64,000 nucleotides of DNA from assembly GCF_964204645.1 (NCBI RefSeq), contig NC_134027.1, forward strand, positions 23,238,485 to 23,302,484. The letters run 5' to 3'. Positions 59,053 to 64,000 of this stretch are shown in pieces. Position 1 is the stretch's first letter. Every line of letters begins with the position of its first letter. The stretch comes from Tubulanus polymorphus (Eukaryota > Nemertea > Palaeonemertea > Tubulaniformes > Tubulanidae). The translations under genes and the position numbers were made by a program. A model generated the notes under the pieces. The model did no database searches and had not been told where the DNA came from. It saw nothing but the letters and a program-made list of their open reading frames with translations.

Positions 59053-60791
59053 CTGCATTGTGAGTTTCAAAAGAAAGAATGGATTGGTAAATATCTCTAA
59101 TTGATTTTTGGAAATGATGAACGTGGCCCTTTTTCAATCTAGCAGTTTGGCTGCCTGCGGATTCCATATTCTAAATCATAAATCAATCGAGGGACTCTGG
59201 GTTGGATAAATCGCAACGGCTTCCGTAGAATTCTACAGATCACGCGGATTGTCGTCGAGGGATTCTGCATCTGAGGAGGGTTACCTACCTGCCTTCTTCT
59301 GGACGCTTCGGTCGCGCTAATGCAGACAATAGCATTACCCTCGTGGCGTATTGTTCGGCATCAATACAAAATTCTGAAATATAGAATGTAGAAATAATTA
59401 TATTAACAGATGCAACAAATAACAAGGCGGTTAGGAAAATTTGCGTTTCGAAATGTGCTTTCTTCCTATCTAGTCAACACGCGGGATCATCAACTTAGAG
59501 GACTTCTACATCAACATCTACCCGAGAAAAAAAAAACCACAATAAACTATCGGACTATTTACACGTAGAAAACGACCAAAAAAATATAAAAATGGACAAA
59601 ATGATCTTGTAATTAGCTATTTCCAGAATCTCATTGTATTAAATTAGGCAGCCAGAAAAATTCATCCCAATCAGTCGCTTGCCGGTTCAGACTGAATGGG
59701 AGATTGTTTGGATGAACCGGAACCGAATTTCCAATTATGTACTTCGATTTTAAAATATTCTGTTAACTCGACCGCCGATCACACATCTATATCTGTACTT
59801 CGATTTCCGATTTCAAAATCAAACTGTTTTGCTCCCGGCAGGTGTGGTGGGTCTGTAAGGGACACTCAATCGAAAAATCAAACAAAATTTACCAGCCAAA
59901 TAAATAAATAATGGGGACAATCCCTATTTTAAGATCAAAGAACTATTTCGGTTTGGATATTACAGGGTGTTTGTCTCATACTATACATAAAGAACTGCCT
60001 GTCATTTTCAAACCGCTTGAGACAAATCAGCAAAATCTTCAGGAGAGATGTAATAAAGATAAATAGTATTGGAATATTGATCAGTTTCTTTTTATCATAG
60101 ACCGTTTTTTAATCTAGCTGTTCAATGAATTTCACATTCATGTTTTAGATGTTTTTATACTATAATCGAAACGAAATGAATTGAATACCCGCGTAAAACT
60201 GCGCGCGGATATCGGGAAACATATACAGAGTTTCCTCGAGTACAAACCTCGATGGTAGTCGAGTCTAATGATTTTATTCGGCTTAATCGCACACGCGGAA
60301 GCCGCCGTTTCTAGCTGGTCTAACGGTAGGTCTAAAAACGGAAAGAACTCGACGAATATTCGCTCGGTCGCGGCGGCAGACGACTCGCGACGATGCCGGC
60401 GAAATATCGACGCTTTTTTATTCAGGATGACGCAATGAACGCTTATTAGAATGGAAGGAGCATTCTGAAATGAAAACAAGAAAACTAACTTAAACGTTTT
60501 TTGACGTATTGAATTTTAGTAACCTACATTTGCGTGGTAACTGGCTGGGGGTTACCACGCTACTATACTGTATACTTGTCTCATGCACGGTTAGCAAAAT
60601 AAACACTTACCTTTTTTTGATCTCGGGAAGTGGATTCGCTTCGAACCATCACGTTCCCCGGACCGGTACAGCGATCTATAATTTGAATTAATAAGTTTTC
60701 GGTCGGAATGAGATTGAAGTAAAGAAGAAATTGTTAATAAAATTGTCACCTTCAGTTTTCTTGTGCGCGATGACTATTTTTTCAACCGTAT
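58925..60791 (-). CDS. RPGRIP1/RPGRIP1L-like protein, C-terminal part (gene span)
   Basis: Five exons, all phases agreeing: 60791-60750, 60675-60611, 60464-60248, 59373-59289, 59052-58925. The last three encode the C-terminal C2-like domain of RPGRIP1 family proteins, which in vertebrates binds RPGR or related partners at the ciliary transition zone (RPGRIP1L is in the NPHP/MKS complex). FTVVSDPLDNDKECEDIGVA is the most diagnostic stretch. The N-terminal coiled coils and other C2 domains of RPGRIP1L are not in the window. The final residues are not placed with certainty. Confidence 0.75.
59289..59373 (-). CDS. RPGRIP1_C gene exon d
   Basis: Acceptor CTATATTTCAG, donor CAG|GTAGGT, 2 nt in and 2 out. 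YATRVMLLSALARPKRPEEG, the helix and loop before the diagnostic strand. Confidence 0.75.
59650..59945 (-). repeat. family A repeat, inverted copy
   Basis: GTCGCTTGCCGGTTCAGACT, CTCCCGGCAGGTGTGGTGGG and GGGGACAATCCCTATTTT. Lies in an intron of the RPGRIP1_C gene. Confidence 0.65.
60248..60464 (-). CDS. RPGRIP1_C gene exon c: start of C-terminal domain
   Basis: Acceptor TTTTCATTTCAG, phase 0, donor CGAG|GTTTGT, phase 1 out. ERIFVEFFPFLDLPLDQLET and NKIIRLDYHR match the first strands of the family domain. Confidence 0.75.
60611..60675 (-). CDS. RPGRIP1_C gene exon b
   Basis: Acceptor TCAAATTATAG, 2 nt + 21 codons, donor AAG|GTAAGT. VMVRSESTSRDQKK, a hydrophilic linker ahead of the domain. Confidence 0.6.
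60750..60791 (-). CDS. RPGRIP1_C gene exon a
   Basis: 42 nt: acceptor ATATTTCCAG, 2 nt + 13 codons + 1, donor GTGACA. TVEKIVIAHKKTE. Short and without a domain; supported by phase on both sides. Confidence 0.5.
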
Positions 60792-61296
60792 CTGGAAATA
60801 TAGAACGAAATATCAATCCAATCTATATTGCAATTGCCGTCTTTCAATGAGAAAATCTAGTGCTTGCGACCAATTATTGATATATTTTGAAAATTCGAGG
60901 TTTTCTGGTCGATTAAACCGACTTTGAAAGAAAAGAAAGTAAAGCGAAAAGAAAAGTAAAAAAGAAAAAATGACATCGTATGAAAAGCGGTTAGAAATGC
61001 AACCCTTCATGAAGTTTCAAACTGCTGTCTTTACCCGGCCCCATCAAAATAACCTATCAATATCTTAACAAAAACTGATCACCAATACTTCACCAGGTCT
61101 CCTATCCGGAGCATCTTAATTTCTCTGAAGCTTAATTTTTCTCGGGCATCTTTTTTCACCTGACCCCACGAACAAAGATATTGTTCACCGTGCGTGGTGG
61201 AATGATATCATACAGACTTCGCCTGTCAAACGGTATTGCTCCGAGGGTATCAGATATGGGCGGCAGATGAGAGATCGGTCACAATGTACCCTTCAG

Positions 61297-61571
61297 TTAT
61301 TCATAGATACCGGATAATAGCTTCAGTTGAACTTTATTCAGCCCTCTTCGCAGTGGTTCGTACCAACCATCGACGCCTATACCGTATTTTTGTCTCCACG
61401 TGTCCAAACCCGTTTCGGCTTTCACCCTCAAACTGTCGCGATAGTAAGCGTACTCTAACTCGGTGATGTCCACCGGTGTCAGGCCGATTTTCTTCAGCAT
61501 CGATCTCCAGTCTTTCAGGAAGAACTGATTCGCCAACAAGGCCTCTTTCACCTCTTCCCAGATCGATTCGT
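61297..61571 (-). CDS. death-domain exon
   Basis: Acceptor TGTTTTAG, 2 nt + 90 codons + TAA. WEEVKEALLANQFFLKDWRS, then MLKKIGL, ELEYAYY, ETGLDTWRQKYG and LRRGLNKVQLKLL follow the six helices of a death domain, including the conserved Trp residues; the end resembles FADD-type helix six. Death domains assemble signalling complexes in apoptosis and innate immunity. A GTATCT site four codons before the stop could act as a donor (phase 1) into 60791; see findings. Confidence 0.8.
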
Positions 61572-61619
61572 CTAAAACAGCATGTAATATTTACACGTCG
61601 GAAAAAACAAACAAAAAAT

Positions 61620-61800
61620 ATAGAAATGGCCAATACATCATTTTCAACCCTTAGTTTCTTCCAAATCTTGATGCATTGAATTAGACAGCCAATATAGTTA
61701 ACCCTAAACTGTCATTTTCGGTACAGGCTAAAACCAAAATGGAAATTTCCAATAAAGTAATAAAATGAAAAATAGAATATGTAAATTCGACCAATCATCC
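61620..61800 (-). repeat. diverged repeat related to family A
   Basis: Shares the order of TTCCAAATCTTGATGCATTG, AATTAGACAGCC and ATGGAAATTTCCAAT with the 59620-59740 region. In the intron between the two death-domain exons. Confidence 0.4.
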
Positions 61801-62126
61801 CACTGACGATGACACCGGGTCGTCATTAAAAAAAATCTAATTGTTGTCTAATTAATGGCGTACGTGCTTTTAATTAATAAAACGAAATTATTGACCGGCA
61901 TTTCGGTCAAACTGTACTTTGGTCGAGCTCAAAAAATGCTGAAAGACCTCCGACATTTCCATAATAATCGATACTACATACTTCACTACAAGTAAAAAGG
62001 CTTACTGTAATGGAGCGGCTTTTAGTCAAACTCTCTGAAAGTTCTTATTAGATTTCGAATACCGTGTACGTTAGCCTTTAGCTCGTTTGAAAGTAAAACA
62101 ATCGAGGATTATATTATCATACGTAC

Positions 62127-62181
62127 CCGCAGCTATATCGTCCATTTCGGTAATACTGTTAATAGAGGAATACGTACTCAT
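62127..62181 (-). CDS. likely first coding exon of the death-domain gene
   Basis: ATG, 18 codons (MSTYSSINSITEMDDIAA) and 1 nt, then GTACGT. The extra G joins AC of the next exon as GAC, so the frame runs on. A complete product would be only 109 residues. The open frame extends 5' of the ATG and an acceptor-like CTATTAACAG lies inside, so the real start may be further upstream. Confidence 0.5.
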
Positions 62182-62189
62182 AAAATCGG

Positions 62190-63880
62190 TTGGAAATACC
62201 AGTTTCCGTAACAAAAGAGTTCCCACACGCGGCCGGAATGAAAATAAATCGACTTTTCAATCCGATTCAATAGCGATATAAACTTTTGAATACTTATTGT
62301 ATATGTGTCAACACATATATCTGGTCTCGGTAAAAGTCATTAAAGGAACGTAACAGTTTTTTACTTTGAAAATTGTGAAAGTGTGTGACAGTGTGTGTGA
62401 CTTGAAGTCAGCTTGGAGTAGATCAACACAACCCGAACGCTTGAATTGCAAACTAATACTAAAGTTTATTTCATCCCATGAAGTCAGATTATCATTACGT
62501 GCGCACGCGTAGTACTATAGCTCGTGGTCAACCCACGTACGTAACACAAACTCTTAAAAGGTGTTTCTGTTCCAGTAATAAATGGTTTCCGGACATTTAG
62601 AATTGCGTGGTAGGGTGAGATGAGTCAAAGTTAAGATAATACTGATGTTAATTCTCGACAAAAATGTATAAGGTGAATTCAAAAGGGAAGAAAGTATCGG
62701 TATTTTACTTCAACCTAATTTTGTTTTCGTTGTTGTTGTTGCTGTAGCTGTTGTTTTTGTTTCCCGAAACGTTGGTGTTGGTTCGCGATTACTGATGCTA
62801 ATAAACTAAGAGGTAATTATGATACGACTGTAAGTTCAGTCCCGACGAATCGGCTGAAAAATGGCAGTTGTCATTCAGCCAAACTTAAGTAATTTTCCAT
62901 AATTCCCGTCATTTCGAATTCGAGGGAGCTTTGCAGTAAACCGGCTATCGCTGCCTTGCAGCTATATTTATTATCATTATTATTACTGTATATCGATTTG
63001 AGGTAACAATGCGGTTATATTACGGAAAACCAGAGAATCCAAAAGAACGTTACACCGGTCCCGCATATACCGCAATACGTGCGAAATAAATTATGTGCGC
63101 TGCTTTGTAAGATATGTAAAACTTCGTCCTGTGGCTCATCTTATTGCGAAGGCAGTTATATTGTAACTGAAAATAAGTTTTGTGAACGGAACCATTCAAA
63201 ATGCCCTGCTCTCTACTGGTAGGGCAGTACAAACTTAATTGGGAAATGTTTCTTGGATATTGTACGTTCGATGTCTTGTGCCTTGTGAAATGATATGACG
63301 ATGGAAGATAATTCATTAGAGGTTTAACATATGTACAATAGAATAATCTAATCGATGCCTTCCAGAGGTTGCTGTTGCAGCTTATGAGTTGTTTGATGAC
63401 AACATGACTAGTGCAGTTCAGAGCTCGGTGTAACATGAATCGTTTGCGAAGGTTTTGGATTTATCGACCGCTTAGTGAGTTTCGGGCCCCCAATTCCCCA
63501 ATATATGCGGGTATGAGACGAATGGCGTTGGGATTTTCAATCGTCGATTAATCAGTAAACTTAATTGTGTAAATTGCGCGAGGAATGGAAAATTCAGAAT
63601 AGTCGCGATACAATTATCTCACATTAAATAATTGACTGTATTGGATAAGGTGAAATTATGAGCTACTTTGAAAATTCGAGAATTTGGACAAAAACAATTT
63701 GTTTATAAAAATCCAACCAGAAACTTTGCCACTGTTGGGTCGATCCTGTAATTCAGAGATGCTTTGGCTGCGAGCATCAACACGTTTCAGCGTAAAACAT
63801 TCGATAGGGAAATCCTCCTAACAGATTAAGCACCCTTTGTAATCATTTCTGATAAAGATTGACACTAACGCCAAAATCCG
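62190..63880. other. no clear gene
   Basis: A 128-codon minus-strand frame (63436-63050) contains RLFYCTYVKPLMNY, which vaguely recalls LINE ORF2 tails but lacks the rest of the motif. A glutamine-rich minus-strand stretch at 62700-62780 comes from (TTG)n-type repeats. Confidence 0.35.
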
Positions 63881-63884
63881 TTTG

Positions 63885-64000
63885 CTCCTGGATGGTGGGA
63901 GGCAATGAAGATAAGCGTCGCCAAATGTTAACAGAGATCACGATAACGACCTTCCAGCCCAGAGTTTAACGCTCTAACCAATTCAGAAATGTTTCCCATT
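63885..64000 (-). repeat. SINE-like fragment at window end
   Basis: TTGCTCCTGGATGGTGGGAGGCA-type sequence followed by ATGAAGATAAGCG corresponds to the 7690-7740 part of the SINE-like repeat, diverged. Cut by the window edge. Confidence 0.4.

Overview
This window is nuclear DNA of an invertebrate animal. Coding sequence is split into short exons with GT...AG introns, the tRNA genes lack an encoded CCA, and most of the sequence is AT-rich intron and intergenic DNA filled with MITEs, SINE-like repeats, LINE 3' ends, microsatellites and one full-length LTR retrotransposon. The mix suggests a marine lophotrochozoan such as a mollusc, annelid or brachiopod. That placement is an inference from the style of the genes and repeats; nothing in the window fixes the species.

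1-32 kb: mostly non-coding and repeat-dense. It holds a tRNA-Ala(CGC) at 3674, a second at 12873 (minus) and a tRNA-Asp(GTC) at 18647. There is a foldback-like structure whose two arms (5180-5560 and 7205-7580) are inverted arrays of one short tandem repeat, with a convincing but orphan exon (5735-5909) between them. Several MITE families are recognisable by terminal inverted repeats. A scattered family of hammerhead-ribozyme-like hairpins (CTGATGA, stem, CGAAACGT) occurs at about 2.26, 14.6, 17.85 (minus), 27.07 and 28.37 kb. Other possible coding pieces here are weak: minus-strand open frames at 10.7-11.6 kb, a leader-like ORF behind a TATA box at 22.3 kb, and a C-terminal-looking exon at 29.9-30.1 kb.

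32.7-56.6 kb: one plus-strand gene, a CPED1 orthologue (cadherin-like and PC-esterase domain protein). Ten exons could be placed with consistent splice phases: an N-terminal signal-anchor exon, a cadherin-like domain, and a full PC-esterase domain with a GDST nucleophile motif. At least one exon between 33.0 and 39.1 kb is missing from the model, because the phases there do not fit. The introns carry a tRNA-Ala at 37.4 kb and a tandem tRNA-Ala pair at 47.7-47.9 kb, a LINE fragment, CT/GA-rich minisatellites, a 6.4-kb Ty3/Gypsy-type LTR retrotransposon (40392-46776) and a 1.77-kb palindromic element with arms of about 583 bp (53872-55643).

The LTR element is very young: its 618-bp LTRs differ at one base, it has a 4-bp target duplication, and gag and protease-RT-RNase H are intact. 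Pol is one frame behind gag, with a correctly phased GGGAAAC slippery heptamer in the overlap. There is no integrase; that place is taken by about 1.1 kb of non-coding DNA with a strong RNA fold.

56.6-64 kb: minus-strand genes. Five phase-consistent exons (60791 to 58925) encode the C-terminal domain of an RPGRIP1/RPGRIP1L-type ciliary protein. Just upstream on the same strand lies a death-domain exon (61571-61297) with a likely preceding exon (62181-62127). These may be two genes, or one unusual death-domain plus RPGRIP1_C gene; the splice phases permit either. The last kilobases hold repeats and no clear gene.
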